Below, in pieces: positions 34,881 to 48,800 of a DNA stretch of 64,000 nt. Position numbers and translations under genes: made by a program. The DNA comes from Stercorarius parasiticus (Eukaryota > Chordata > Aves > Charadriiformes > Stercorariidae): assembly GCA_013396915.1 (NCBI GenBank), contig VWZL01001370.1, positions 388,414 through 452,413 on the forward strand, written 5' to 3'. The first letter of the stretch is position 1, and each line of letters begins with the position of its first letter. The notes below the pieces were generated by a model. It did not search any database. It was not told where the DNA came from and saw nothing but the letters and a program-made list of their open reading frames with translations.

Positions 34881-37800
34881 TTGTCTTTTATATTTGAATT
34901 CTTTGGTATATTTGGCAATAAAACTGCTAAACAAGAGCAATCCTTGAAGTACATTTTACATGTTGGTCTTACCAGTTGCTTAATACCTCTCAATGTCTCC
35001 AAGCAATATTTGTGTGCTTACTAAGGTGCATGTTTGCCGTATAGTTTAATTTGGCATTAATGGAATAGTATAAAAAATAAGGCACTAATGGTTTTATGAA
35101 TATTCATGGTAAAGTCATGTAGCTACTATTGGTAACATATTATTCTCTTTTGTGAGTGCTTTAATGACTTGCTGCTTAATTCATGCAACAGTTGCAACCC
35201 CTGGGTGTTGTGCAAATATTAGCATGCACATCTCCCTGTCCTCCAGAATTGTAATTAGATTGACTCTAGATTTGCCTTTAAAAAAGACAATCATTTGGAG
35301 AGCAAAACCACATAACTGGGATAAGTCATTGAGATGCTTTACTTAAAATACATTAAATACTTAGCAGTGACTACTGTACAAAGAACCTGTAAGCTAGAAC
35401 ATAGTGAACCGCTGAAATCAGGCCCAGTTCACAGAAAAATTCACAAGGCAGAATGCAACAATTCTTCAGAGGATCTATTTGAAATGAAAAAATTGTGTCC
35501 TGATGAGTATGCAAGTCATTCACATAATGCCTGGAAACTTGTTTGACTACCAAGAATGTGCCAGAACCACGTTGCCGAATCTTGTTGCATCTTCAAGTCT
35601 GGTCATAAAGACTTGACTAAAGTCAGACCAGAAGCACTTTGCTTAGAATTTCCACATCCACATTGCAGTATGATTCTGAGGATCATAGAAATGTTTCTGA
35701 GAGGGGAAATAAAGGGATTCACTAAGTTGATCTCCAGCTTTAATGAATGTGTTAGAACATCTGCTAGTATTGGTGATTTTCAGAGTTCAAGATTATAAAT
35801 TTGTTTCACTGTAATAAAAATAATCTCTGCTAGGATATGCTGAATCCAGGAATAATTGATTACAAAACTGCAGTCTTTTCAGAAAGAGCCATTTAGAAAA
35901 TTCAGTCCATTTAAAAAGAACTTCTGATACTTGCCAGTGATGTGCATTGACAGAAAGGAAAAAAAAATGAAAGTTTCTAACAAGATTTCTAGCCAAAGTG
36001 CTGATTTCTCATCCAAACCTATGACGTCAGTAAGTCCAATAAAGGTCTCTCAGTGGATGGATAGTCTATACAGCCCGTTTTAGAGAATAAGACACATTTA
36101 AGAACAGTAATGAATGCCCAAAATATAAAAATAGCTACCAGATTTTAAAAAAAGTCATATAATTCCCCAGTCTGCAGAATCCTGTGAATTATCCTGTCCT
36201 GCAGCTTTATGCAGTTCTTTAGCTCTGTCGTCTATGTTTAATAGTGAACTATGATTTTTAGTCAGCTTCCTGTTGTGATACATTAGAAGGAACTGTTAGA
36301 TCATTGTACTGCTCCAGAGCAGGTAAAATGACTATTGCTTATAGAAAATGGCATATGATTCATATGATTAAACAGTCAGCTGATCAACTGGGAAAATAAA
36401 TAAAATAGAACAAAACATACCATTACACTGAACTATGTATTTTTATTACTGTTCTTCTACAAAAGAGAGATAAAGACATCAATAAAACCTCAAGAATGTA
36501 GAAGAAATTGTACAGACATCAAGTAAATAAAAGTCTTTGCCCTAAAATACTAATAATCTTAAGTCTCATTCTCCAATGTGATCTCCCAAACTGTGGCATA
36601 AACCCCATCCCCTTCTGTACACCCATCTCAGTGAAGCAAAATCACAGTCTTAAAATCTCAGGCCAATGTATGTCCTCCAGCTGTACCCCACAGAGCCCCA
36701 GAACTGTCCTTACAGACACCTAAAGCAAGCCCACATGTCCGTACTCCACCCCCATGGGTCTGACTCCGTGTCCTGAGCTGGAATCAAAGGTCCCAACATT
36801 GGCAGGATCCTTGCAGCGGATGTTGTACTGAGACAACCTCCCCTCCTGAGTGATGCAGGAGGCAGCTCCTGCACAGAAGGATTTAGTGAGCATCAGTGGG
36901 TGCCCATGTGTATCTGCCAGGGAAGTCACTGCCAAGTGGACAGTTATCTGCCACTACAGACATCACATACCCTTTTTGAGATGATTTCTGTTCTACCAGC
37001 AGTAAACCTACTATAGCTTGGGATCTTCTGCTGCTGACAGAGGCAGTACCATGGGCTTACACAAAGAATTTCCTTCCTTCCTGTAGGTTTATAAAATAAA
37101 AAGGAGGTTTTGTCCACTGTAAAAACAGGGGGAGACAGCAAGGAGGCAGAAGTACTGTTTGAAGAGAAGAACCTGGCAGTTTCATTAATAAATTTGTTGT
37201 AGGTCTGAGAGTAGGCTTGCAGCACGGACTTGCAATTTTCCCTCAGTTTTCATTGTACCATCCTAGTCCCTGACACTAACACTGGTACAACTCTTCTAGG
37301 GACTAACATCAGATGATCTCATGATGTGGTATTTAAAGAAGAATGTGGCAAGTATTTCCAAACTCATCCTCATATATACTATGAGCATAAAAAGAACTAA
37401 TTCACCATGAGTCTCCTTCTCAAGATGAGAGATGGACTGAGAGGCAGATCCTCAACAGTAAAAATCCCTGGGTGTGCCCTAAAATGATTCACCAATACAT
37501 GAACTTGTGCCCTTGTGTGAAGAAATTGTCTTCAGAACTAATCTGGCTTCATCCTTCCAGCAGAGAGAGAAGCAGACCTGCAGTGATGGGAACAATGGTT
37601 GCACTTCAGAAAACAACTGCCGAGAAGTGATGCTGTCCCTAGGAAGGTTTTAGGAACCAAAACAAGAAAATAGACTGGATGTGAGCTCAGCATGTGTAGC
37701 AAATACAAAAACCCTCACAACAAAAACTTCTTCCCTAAAGTGGTCCTTCTTGTGGACTCTTTGACTCACTATTTGTTAGCTGGGCAATTTAGAAGTCTTT

Positions 37801-40800
37801 ACAAGAAATCTCAGCATTAGCTGAGATTTCGTTACCTGCCTTGTAGCCTGTTTCTTGCTGAAGGGGAAAAGATTGCCATGTGAATAGGGAGGAGGAGTGA
37901 CAAAGCACCAGTTGGGACAGAAATCCTGCCAGAATCAGCCTCTGCAGAGGTGGGGAGACTGGGAATGTGGCTGGAGATAAAACTGCTATTGCTCTGGTTA
38001 TGTCTGTGTCAGGAAAACGAGTGGAGGTCAGCTAAGGTATCACTATTAAACTTTTTCTTATTTATGTGTCCAGCACCAAGATGTCTGACAAAAGCTTTCT
38101 TCATTTTTCGGTCTGAGTCTATCCTGATAAGAACAGAGTAACGTGAGCATCCATACAGCACTGCAACTGCTCCTGATTGGTTGAGGCCAAAATCTCTTAC
38201 CCATAATGCTTCTGCTGTTTCTCTTTTCCCTGCCTGCAAAGAGAGCTCCCATGAACTTTGGGAGATCTAACTGGGTCGCTGGGGAGCTGCTCCTCCCCAT
38301 GGCAGCATGATCTGTCTCTGTGTCTTCTTTCCCAGAGTTATTGACCACACATCTACTAGGGCCATGGTTGCTGTCGGATGGCTTGTGACCAATTTTTTGG
38401 GCCACCAGGAAGGGTTTGTGTTTCTGGCAATATAAACAATACGTATTCAACCAAGTCTTCTTTCTGAGACTGGTGGCCAGAGTTTTGCCCCTTTCCTCAC
38501 AACCCTCTGGGATCATGGAAAGCTTTGGCAGATCTCCCCCATGGTGCTGCTCAGGGGAGCTCTGAGACTTACCCAGGGGTGCAGAGCAGCTTCCACTTTG
38601 GAAAAGCACTGACTGTGGGCATGAGGAGATCTGCACCCATGATACGGAGGTTACCGTTACACTATAATAGCGCTATCTTAGTGGTCTAGTTAACGGTAGG
38701 TGAGCGTGAAGCATCCTAGGAGACTCTAGTCAGTGTTCTGCGTGGGGGCTTGGACTAATCCTGTTACAGACAGGTTTGGTCCTTTAGGCCGTGAAGACAG
38801 AGGAAGAGGACTTGCATGGCTGACTTATATGGTCTTGTTTACAAGAAGCACCACATCTTCACTATGTGTTTTCCATTCCGCTTGGATGACTTCACACCCC
38901 TTTTTAAGGGTATGCAGAGTCCTCAGTCTTTCTGTAATTGCTATGCACCATGCAGTATACACTGTTCTGGAAAGAAGACGTATTCAGTAAACATTGGCAT
39001 AATGAAGCCTTCTTTCTTCACTTGTCCACTGGGGAAGAAGAAGTAGCGCTTGGAGGATTGCAGCAACTTTATCTCAGAGAGCTTTTTAAAAGCATTTTTT
39101 CTTATTCTATGAAAAAAGGTTTCACGGTGGGGGAGGTGAGAGTAGATTCTTGCCATACTCTGTGGTAGCTAAGAACTTTGCTTACTCATTCTGAAGGCAA
39201 TATTACTAAATTGAGGCAAAAATGTTTTGCTTTTCATTTTTTTAAAGGCAATTTTTTTGCAGTGCTGCCATCAAAACATTATGGTGCCAGGTGAGGTAGC
39301 ACCTTGAAAGACAATCTGCTACTGAGTTGCTTGACAGAGAAAGCAGGAAAGCCAAGAATGCTGGGAAAGGATTTTAATTTTGTGGACTCATAATGAAGCA
39401 CAGATGAAATGAGTTTTTGGAAAATGAATGCAGGTTTGTCAGCTGAAATTCTCAGAGGTCTTAATTTTATAATTTAAATTGCCCAGATTTTAGATTAGTG
39501 AAACCTCTTTCAATATTTCAATGCTAGAATGTACCCATTGGTTAAACTAATCTTTACAAACAAAGAAAAACAGGTAATGGCTCTAATTTATGTCAATTCA
39601 TTTTTGCACAACTCTTGTCAACTTGACTAGAACATTTACCTCAGCTGTCTGAAGAGAGAATCAGACCTTGAATTTACTCTAAATGTATAAATTCGATCAA
39701 CTAGTTCCATTAAACAGGAAATTGAATTGAGAATATGTGGCTTACAGCTGTACTGGAAATAGAGAATTAAAAAGAAATTCCTCAAGACAAATGAGCTTGA
39801 ATAACTCTCAGTGCTTCCTTCAAAGAATCATTTTAAGGGTTTCTGGAGAGATTTTGTTAGGCATTGTATCTCTATACTGAAAGGAATGACGATGCCCTAA
39901 ATAGCACAACTTGAGCATTGTGCGATGAAGTGCTGTAGTTCATTAAACAGTAGAGGACTGGGAAAACTTCTTGTGTTCACTTTAATGTAAAAAGCTTAAA
40001 GCAAAAGTGTTTAAGCAGTTTGAAAGACAGAAGTTTACCATATTGCAAAATGTTGAACATGTTCCCCAAAAGTTAAAAGTTGTGAAACCTTTAATAATAT
40101 GGACACTTTCACCATGACAAGCACTGATGTGGTAATACATGAGTAACTCACCCATCTATAGAGGTACGCTTACTGGCCTTGTGCAATGAAGAAGCAGATG
40201 GGAAGACTTTTAAAAGCTAGTTGGTTGAATCCAACTGGAACAGTAAGAAGCTTCAATTTAGCTGTGAGCTCTGCAATTATAATGTCTTGCATCAGCTGTC
40301 CAATGGGTCACTGTGCATGGTTTTCTCTAGACTAGAGAAGTGCCCTGTTCTAATTTTTCACTAGTCGATGTTAGGTCTAGATCCTCAAAGAAACTTCACT
40401 GTTGACCTGATTTTAGGTGCCTCAATGAGAGCATCAGTGTGCATCCTGCTGAGCCCAGCTCAGAGTACCCTCTCATCTTCACTACAGATGTGGGGATCCA
40501 GATGTCCCCAAGGGAACAAAGCTGATTCTCAATGGCTGAGCAATTGCTGAAGGGGAAGGAGCACTAGAGAATTGTTGACATGTAGCGGGACAGGGTGCCT
40601 GGCACCTCTTCTGTGAGGACAGGCTGATGTGGGGTCCCGACTGCTTAGGTGCATGAGATGCCTCTCTACTGCTCCAAGTGAGATGCCTGTGTTTTCGAAA
40701 GAGATGAGTCTTACAAGCATCTCCATGGGCATTTCTAATAAGCTAGTTGAGATTACTCCCAGGTCAAGGTCTTGGCTTCTCATTGCCACAAACCTGCGCT

Positions 40801-43800
40801 TGCTGTACAGAGCAAGGACAGTGCAAGGTACTTTGGTCATGGCTGTGACATCTCTATGGAGCTGAAGGCCAGGTCCTCCATACCTGAATCTAGGGGAGTT
40901 TATGTTCAATGTTGGATCTAGTCCTTTGTCAAGAATAAGTTTCTAGAATAATTTTAATCATCACAACTTATTACTTGTGAGTTTTTCCCAGAGGCAATTT
41001 CTTTTATAGGGGTGTGTGGTTTTTTATCTACAGAAGACCTTCATTGCATAGATCTTATTTAGAGAAGTCAGTCTCTGCAGAGAGGTGTTTATTTTTAGTT
41101 TACATTAAGTATGCTAATTTTGTATAACGTGCAGTTTATTTTCCCCCCAAATACACTTACAAACATAATGGCCACTGGCTTCTCTAATGCATGTCATGAA
41201 AGTCTTCTAAAAATTTAGAGAGTGTATTACGTATTGGGAAACAGTAAGAATCTCTTTGCTTCATAATACCAGATCTAACTGTGTTGAACAATGACTATTT
41301 AAAATTATTTTTGTACTTTATTAGAAGTAATGAATAGTTTAATACATGTTTTTAAAAACAACAACATTTATAGATGTGATGTAGAAAAACCTTTTGGATG
41401 GAAAAGCTTATCTTGTACAAGAGAGAAAATGCTGACCGATGCCAGGAGTTTATAGTAGTGTGTTGGCCTGTTCTAGGAAAAGAATGTGCATGTTGAGCAC
41501 AAGGCTGCACAGTGACAGATGGTAAGCAAGATAAAACCTCCTTCAATATGAAAAGCCATTCACAAATCAAATTTCTAGACTTACACTGAAGGACTTACTG
41601 AAAACTCTTCCACAAAAGATTATTTGTCTTTAACAGATCGGAAGGCACAGACTCTGGGATGCCGCCAGACCTGAACCATTCCCAGTGAAGCCACTGATAT
41701 TTTGGCAAGAGGTTGCTCAGGGCAGGGTAATGAGGTGACTACCCTGTGGCTCAAGGGAAGCAGTCCCATGGGAAGTCCAGAGGGTAAGAAGGGAAAGAGC
41801 AGGAGAAAAACATCCCAGAGCAGCAGCTTCTCGCTACAGATGGAGCCATCCATGACCTTGGTTGCAGAAAAGGTGGCAGGATTAAGTCTCCATGGGCGTG
41901 CAGAGTGATTTACAGAGCTTCATGCATTCGCGTGAGGACGACCACAGTCCCAACCAGCGATAACATTGTTCTTTCATCCCTGCAGAATTTCTTCCTGTGA
42001 AATTAACCTAAATGCAGATAGCATTTCTCCCTGATAAGTCAGATTTCGTCTTCAAAATATGACATCATCTCTGCAAAATTTTAACATGAGAATAACTGAG
42101 ATAGATGAGAGTTTCAATAAACTGTGACAAGATATTGTGCAGGGATACCTGCAGATATCTGTTCTGCATCAGGATGATGGGGGCTAGTGCAGAATTCTTT
42201 CTGGGTTTTAGTAAGAAAGGCACAGCTATAGATGCTGTAATAAAATAACTGGCTTAATTAAGTAGAATAAAAAGAGGAATATAGATAGTAAGCAAATCTT
42301 ATATCCCTTCAGATGCTGGGAATCCTGCTTTCATTCAGCATCAGATGGACTCTGGCTGCATTTTCCCATGGCACACTGAGCAGATCCCGTCCGTGGAGAC
42401 GTTCCTCTTCCCTCCCATACTGTGCTACCTTTTATTGTTTGTAACAAACAAAACCTTATACCTTCTCCAGACAGGTGTCTTTCATAACATCCACCAGTGT
42501 GCAACGCAGGCCAGCATGGGATGCTCCAGCACAGTCCCTTACAGCAGCTACTCATGCTAACTAACATACGGGCTTGTCAAGCTCTAAGTACAAGGCCCGA
42601 CAGAGCAGATATAGCTTGCCCAAGATCACTAGCTCCTTGAGTACAATGTCTTTCACAAGGCTCCTAATGCAGTATCACAATGTCTACTACAACAGTACTT
42701 AAACAGAAAGGAAAAAATAACTAGCTTTTAATGTAATTAAACATTATCTTGACATCTTACCTCAATCCAGGATATTAATATGTCACAGAAAAAAACCCAA
42801 AACCCTTTTAGCTCACTAACTATGTCACACAGGTTCTTCAAAGAGATAGTTGAGAAGCATCTTAATGTCTCAGAGCTTAAGCCTATGGCATGATGAGGGA
42901 TTGGTCAGAGCTTATGGAAGGATGTGGTGGTTCTGCATCACTCCAATTTTTTGGTAGATTGGATAACTTCATAAACTAAATCATAGTCTAACTAAACATC
43001 CTATGATGTCTCTGATCATTTGTCAATCTGTGCTCAACTTCAACAAGATAATTGTGGAATTTACCCAATGAACTGTTGCATCGAATGCCAGGTTAGTAAC
43101 CTGAACAAGTCCTTCTGGCCCTGAAATAGGACAGTCTATGAGAGCTTTTCACATACTGCAAGCATGGAGCTCACCAAGCAGCACACCCACTGAAAAAAAT
43201 GAAGAAAACAGAAATGAGACATGAACTTGTGTTTTGCCCCATGAGGTTACTATACGAAGATATTTTCCAAAGAGTTAGAGCCTTAGATGGGATCTTGGCG
43301 AGTGTGCCAAGGCAGAGCTAGTTGCGGGTCCATGTCTGACATGCACAGTACAACCCATGGCGTTGCATGGGAGTGTGCATTCATTACATCTATTGTGTCA
43401 TCAATTTCTTAACATGCAGAAGGTGCTTTGTGAACAGATCTTGGAGCATAAGCTTATTCCATTTTCAATACCACCAGGACAAGTCCTATCTTCAGCAATT
43501 TCTTCTGATGTTATGTGAATCAGAGCATGACACAGAGCATGACATGACTGCTAGTTAGGTATTAAAAGAACAAAAAGATTTCTTTCTGTTAACAAAAGGT
43601 AAGACACAATCCAGCAATCACAGTTTTTGTTCTCCAAAAGGCCAAATGTTATTTGAAGAATTTTGGGTCATAAAATGACTTTAATTAGACTTGCATCTCT
43701 TCAGGTTGATAGGCTTCTTTTGAGATGTTAATGACACTCTTGAACCCAGCGTGGTGGTGCTGCTGCATTCAGCCCCTAAACCAGCATGTCACCATCCTTG

Positions 43801-45019
43801 CAGTTACCACTGCACTTTTCATAGCTAAGCATCAGCTTCAGAGTGAACAGTGGGACTCCGTAGCAGAATATCCACAAAGCTGGCAGGGTCTGTCAACAGC
43901 CTTGTACAAAAGACAAGCTCAGAGCCCAAATCAAATAGTAGAAACAAGTGTGATGCTCTAATATGCCAAAAGATGCTCATGAGATATACATATGCAGGGG
44001 AAAAGGGAGAAAAAGTAGTAGAGATCATTTGGAAGCCCATCATCAGTGGTTTAGTTTTGCTAAAAGAGATTGCTCTTTTTTCCATGCTTAATGCTATTCT
44101 AGGATACTGCAGTGAAGGGGGAGCGTGTCAGATTAGATAGGAATTGATGGGTCTGAGGAAGTTCCTTTTCAAAACAAGATTGCAACAAAAATAAAATTCA
44201 AGAAATTGAAAAGAATCGACTTTTATTTTCCTGTCTGCTTCTCTGTTTCCGCATATCAAGTCCAGCAATGCATACTTTGTAAAAGTGTCTCCCCAGGCTA
44301 GATATCCTCCCTCAGCCCCACTGTGGCTCTGCCCTGAAGGTAGTTTTTCTTTAAGGGAAAGAGTATCATCCTTAGCTATAATGTCTTTGTTACAGCAAAA
44401 AGTTTTTGTCCAAGAGCACACGTAGCTTTTTGGAGCCCTTGATTCTCTTATTTAGATAGGATAATACATCTCTGGGAACACCACAGGGTTTGGAAACCCT
44501 GCTACGTGCAGCATGGCATGAAAATAAATACCCTGAATGTGATGATGTTAGCTTTTGCTTTCCATCACTTGAGTGCCTGCTGAAGCAATCATCAGCATCA
44601 GCCACTTGCTGGGGATGGGAGATTTTCTGTTGTTCGCAGGTGCAGCCCAAGTCCCTTCCCGTGGTGCTTTTGAATCTCAAATACCTGTTGGGAATTCCTG
44701 AATGCCCAGAGGACTGGACTGAAAGGAAGAACGAATTAGATGAAAAACATGATCTCTCTGTCCTCCTTACTAATCTGAAGTAAGGTCAATACAGCAATGG
44801 TTTGCTTATATCTCAGATCTGCCAAAAAATTGCAAAAATTGCCCAAATTTTCTGACAAACCAGCACTGTGGAAGAGGTCAGAACCATGCAGACATGTCAG
44901 ACTCGCTGGAGACGCGACAAAGCGTCAGTCTGGTAGCCTGGGGCAGTGTTTCCTGCGGCCCCACGAGCTGCTGCAGAGGCTTTCCCCCAGCTTCTAAAGA
45001 TGGGCAAAATGTGATGCCT
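34881..45019. other. Intergenic DNA, no gene seen
   Basis: AT-rich unique sequence. Landmarks are a consensus cAMP-response element TGACGTCA at 36022-36029, an inverted repeat at 38652-38698 and a 192-codon open frame on the minus strand at 38058-38636 that matches nothing I know. A short 14-bp duplication, AGAGCATGACAC, lies near 43520. Confidence 0.5.
38652..38698. repeat. Short inverted repeat with internal palindrome
   Basis: TACCGTTA (38652-38659) and TAACGGTA (38691-38698) are exact inverted copies. The spacer holds the perfect palindrome ATAGCGCTAT (38668-38677). Confidence 0.7.
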
Positions 45020-45806
45020 AGGTCCAGCAGCTGCTAGGAAAGTGCCTCCTCTTTCTCTTAGTATTGGGTGTAGGCAGCAAGCATTTGGTAGCTGGGTGGC
45101 TGCTCCATGCTAGACACAGCTGGTTCCAGATGGTTCCAGTGGACCCACTGCAGGGCACAGCTGAGCCCATCAGCAAGTCTGGTGGCACTTCTGGGGAAAC
45201 ATATTTAAGAATGGGCAAAACACCACATTGCCAAAAGAGGAGTGAAGAAAAAGATTGTGAGAAACATCCCTGTGAAGACCAGGGTGAGAGAAGGAAGAGG
45301 GAGAGGAGGTGCTCCAGGCACTGCAGCCCGTGGAGAGGACCATGGTGGAGCAGGTTTATTCTGAAGGACTGCAGCCCATAGAGAGGACATACACTTACCC
45401 CAGGGGAAGGAGCGGCAGAGAGGAGCTGTTATGGACTGACCCCACCACCCATTCCCCCGTGCCACTCAGGTGGCAGAGGAGGTAGAGGAGTCAGGAGAAC
45501 AGGAGTGAAGATGAGCCTGGAAAAAAGGGGAGGATGGGGAGGAGGCGTTTTATTTTTCGTCTTTCTTTCTCACCATCCTACTCTATTTTAACTGGCAAAA
45601 AATTAAATTAATTTTCACCAAGTTGAGTCTGTTTAGCCCATGATGGTAACTGATAAGTGTTCTCCCTGTCTTCATCTCAGCCCATAAGCTCATAAGCTTT
45701 TTCATCCTATTTTCTTCTATTTTCTTCCTCTGTCTGGTTGGGGAGGGGGAATAAGAGGAGCTGGATGGGTGTCTGCCATCCAGCCAATGTCATCCCACCC
45801 CATTCC
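45020..45806 (+). mobile_element. Solo-LTR-type avian retroviral repeat, decayed
   Basis: The order of segments fits a common avian LTR: CTGGTTCCAGATGGTTCCAG, GCTGAGCCCATCAGCAAGTC, a TATA-like ACATATTTAAGAA (45199-45211), G-rich units such as GGACTGCAGCCCATAGAGAG repeated in tandem at 45319-45390, and CGGCAGAGAGGAGCTGTTAT. Then come AAATTAAATTAATTTTCACC, a polyadenylation-type region, and a 3' end of CATCCAGCCAATGTCATCCC. No retroviral coding sequence is present. Boundaries are approximate and the family name is not assigned. Confidence 0.8.
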
Positions 45807-48800
45807 TTTACCAGGATTCTTTTATTGGATTCTTTACGTATACACCGGGCATACAGTACTGGTACAGGAAAAAAATCATTTAGAAATTACCTAAAATGCA
45901 AAATTCCCCTATTGTCTCCGTGCAGATCCCACCACAGTGTGGTTAAAACACACAGATGGAGTACAGTGAGCTAGGATGACAGATTATCAAAGCAGGCAAT
46001 TTGGGATTTGCAAAGGCCCCCAGCCTGGATGAAAGTTCCTCATTCAGACAGATTTTTGAACGTTGATGGATTCTTCGCCACTTGCCACCCCTTCCCCTTT
46101 GCAGATGGCTCATTTTGGTCTTTGCTAGAAGCCTTCTGCAGTGTAAGGTAATGTCCCAACTGTCAGTGGTCTCTGCTGGTGGAGCAGGGTGGAGCACAGG
46201 CTCTGGTTTGGCTGAACTTGTTAAACATCTGCTGGGAGGTTTGAAAGCAGAAATGTTCTGTTCTCTGAGGCCCGTAAATGGGATAAAACCTGCAAGACAG
46301 CTGTTCCCCTATGAGGGAAAGAACAAAAGGGTGCTAAAAAAAGGCCTTGTTTTCTTCCTAGTAAATATTGTATGAAGGGATGTTTTCTTTAATGTAACCT
46401 TTAGCTTCAGTATGCAGTGATGCTTTTACCCAGCTAGCAGCTTTTAAAGTTTTTGGCTATGCTTTATAAAAGGCAGGGATGCACTTGCCAAGGTGGTGGG
46501 AGACTGACATTAACTTCAGCCTGGAGAAAAGAAAATTATTTGCTTGGAAGAGGTGCTCCAGAATTGCCCAGTGCTACTGTTTAAGTAGGATGACCATCAC
46601 TTCATTGCTGGGGTCATCACAAGGGGGTACTAAAAAGCAAAAGAAAAAACGTGGCTGTTGTGTCTTGATGTGAAATGCGAACATCTTCCTATTTAAGGCT
46701 TTGCATGTGTCTGTTTCTGAGCAGCCAGAGATACAGGAGTTCACTGAAGTCCAACGTCTTAGCAAAACCATAGACTGGCTGAACAGGCAAACTCATACTA
46801 AAAATTGACTGGACTTTGTACCCTCTCAGGTATTTCACGAGGAAGTGAGCTGTAGGAGTAGACTGAAAATAAATGGGGGACCATTCAAACAATCTTCCCA
46901 CTTTGGACAAACCATGGCTCATTCATCAACTTGATACCTCTGTGATTTTGTCAGATTTTTTTGATAGATGTTCAGCGATATTTCAGTACTTTCTCAGATA
47001 GGCCCATTCATCTTGAGATAATGTCTAACACCTTATTTCTTAATTAATTTCATCTAGTTTTCCAGAGAGCTATAACAGGATCCTGGACTGAGAAAGAAAG
47101 CTGTAATTAAATAATCTGCTGATGTCATGGACTGTCATGAACAATGGAAAAACTACAATTAAATTATAACCATTGGCTCTCAATGCAATCTGGAATTGAT
47201 GGTTGTTTCCATATGTAATTAATACATGTATTCTTATTCAGAAACCTTGGGCCTGGCCCATGGTGGCTATAAATTGGTGTTTCCTTGCAGACTTCAAAGG
47301 ACCACAGCAGCTTAAATTGGCTGGAAATCTGGCTAATCAGACTTTGGTGACATATTCTGGGAACAGTGATGAAGTATCAACCCCTTACAAAGGACAGCCA
47401 AGCAATATTGGTTACAGAAAGACATACGGCCTTGCAAAACCACCTTTGTCCAGCTTAATATTGCATTCTCCACACCTTGTGCACATTTGTGCCTGCTTGT
47501 GCCTCTGCTCCTGGTACTCAGGCCTCCCTTTCAGTGGTAACGTTGAGCCCATGTCTAAAGATTTTGGAAATATAAGCACAAATGATGTGCTCCAGAGCTA
47601 CAATCCCTATGCAATCTCCATTTTATTTTCCTCCAGGTTCTTCTGCTTGACTTCAGTGTGTGATACTTATACAAAAAGCCATACTGAGTTGCTATTCATT
47701 TCATTTCGTATTTGTCACCAAAAAATGAGGAAAATCACAACTTTTTAGCACAGTTTGAGAGGCAGTGAGCATTCATCACTCTTACCAGAGCTCAGTGGTA
47801 ACAGCAAATGCTCAGGACCTTTGAAAATCTGACCTTTTTCTCCCTGATACTTTGTTTGTCCAAGGGCATTAAACAACTGATCAGATCATGTTTTACATAA
47901 GCCAGACTCACAGCCAAAACCGATAACTTCAGAGGAACAATACCCTGGTTTATATCCAACACACCAACACATTTTTCAGGAAAAAGGAAAATAAACTTTT
48001 TGCAGGCTCAAGTAAATAAGCTGAATTTATATAAAAAATTACCCAATCTTTCTTTCTCTGATTTCTCGTTCACAGATTCTGGAATCTTTTTCCTAGCTAT
48101 CCCTTCTGCTTGGCCACGGGCTGTAATTTCTCCCCATGGATTCCCCAGCAGGACTGGATTGTTGGCCGTGCTCTGCCAGGCCACCAGTGCAATACACCTG
48201 GCTGTTTCTCAAACAGGTATACAAGATTTGGAAAAAGGAGGCAGCAGCCAAAGAGGACAAAAAGCCTGAGAAGATTCCCAACCTGTCCCATTCTCCCTCA
48301 GCACATAAAGTCCCTGCATCAGAGCATCTTATCGCACTGCGTCATGGAAAAGTGGACAATTTTCCCTGGTGTAATTTTCTCTCATTCAAGAATACCCTTT
48401 AGGCAAAGCTGAACATTCATGTAGTAAAGAATTTAATGTTATTAATGGGATGGTTTAAACTCTTTTTTGTTGTTGTTGTATGGGAATATTTAGTCTTTTC
48501 CTTTCTTTTTCAAATTATTTTGTCATTTCTAAATATATTGAATCTTATATTGGGAGGAGGGGAAAGAGAAGACAAAGTGAAGCGAAACATTTTGCCTTAC
48601 CTACCTCCCACTCAGCCTTTTTTTTCCTCATATATTTGTTTCATCAAAATTTTCATATGGTGTTTTGTTCTGCTTCAAAACGAAAACAAACTTCAAACTA
48701 GTGAAATTTCCCGTAAAATGAAAGTCCTGGTCGCCACCTTGCACTAACATTTACTTGTCTCAAATACTAAATCAAGCCTTTCAAATTCCCAGGGGCACTA

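Noticed and set aside
42840..43140. Possible very old CR1 remnant (AAGTCCTTCTGGCCCTG and TCTATGAG)
   Set aside because: Too few matching positions in the right order to support a call by eye.
47203..47748. 181-codon plus-strand open frame
   Set aside because: No recognisable domain, no nearby promoter or splice evidence, and atypical residue content (many Cys, Ser and Leu). Most likely chance.
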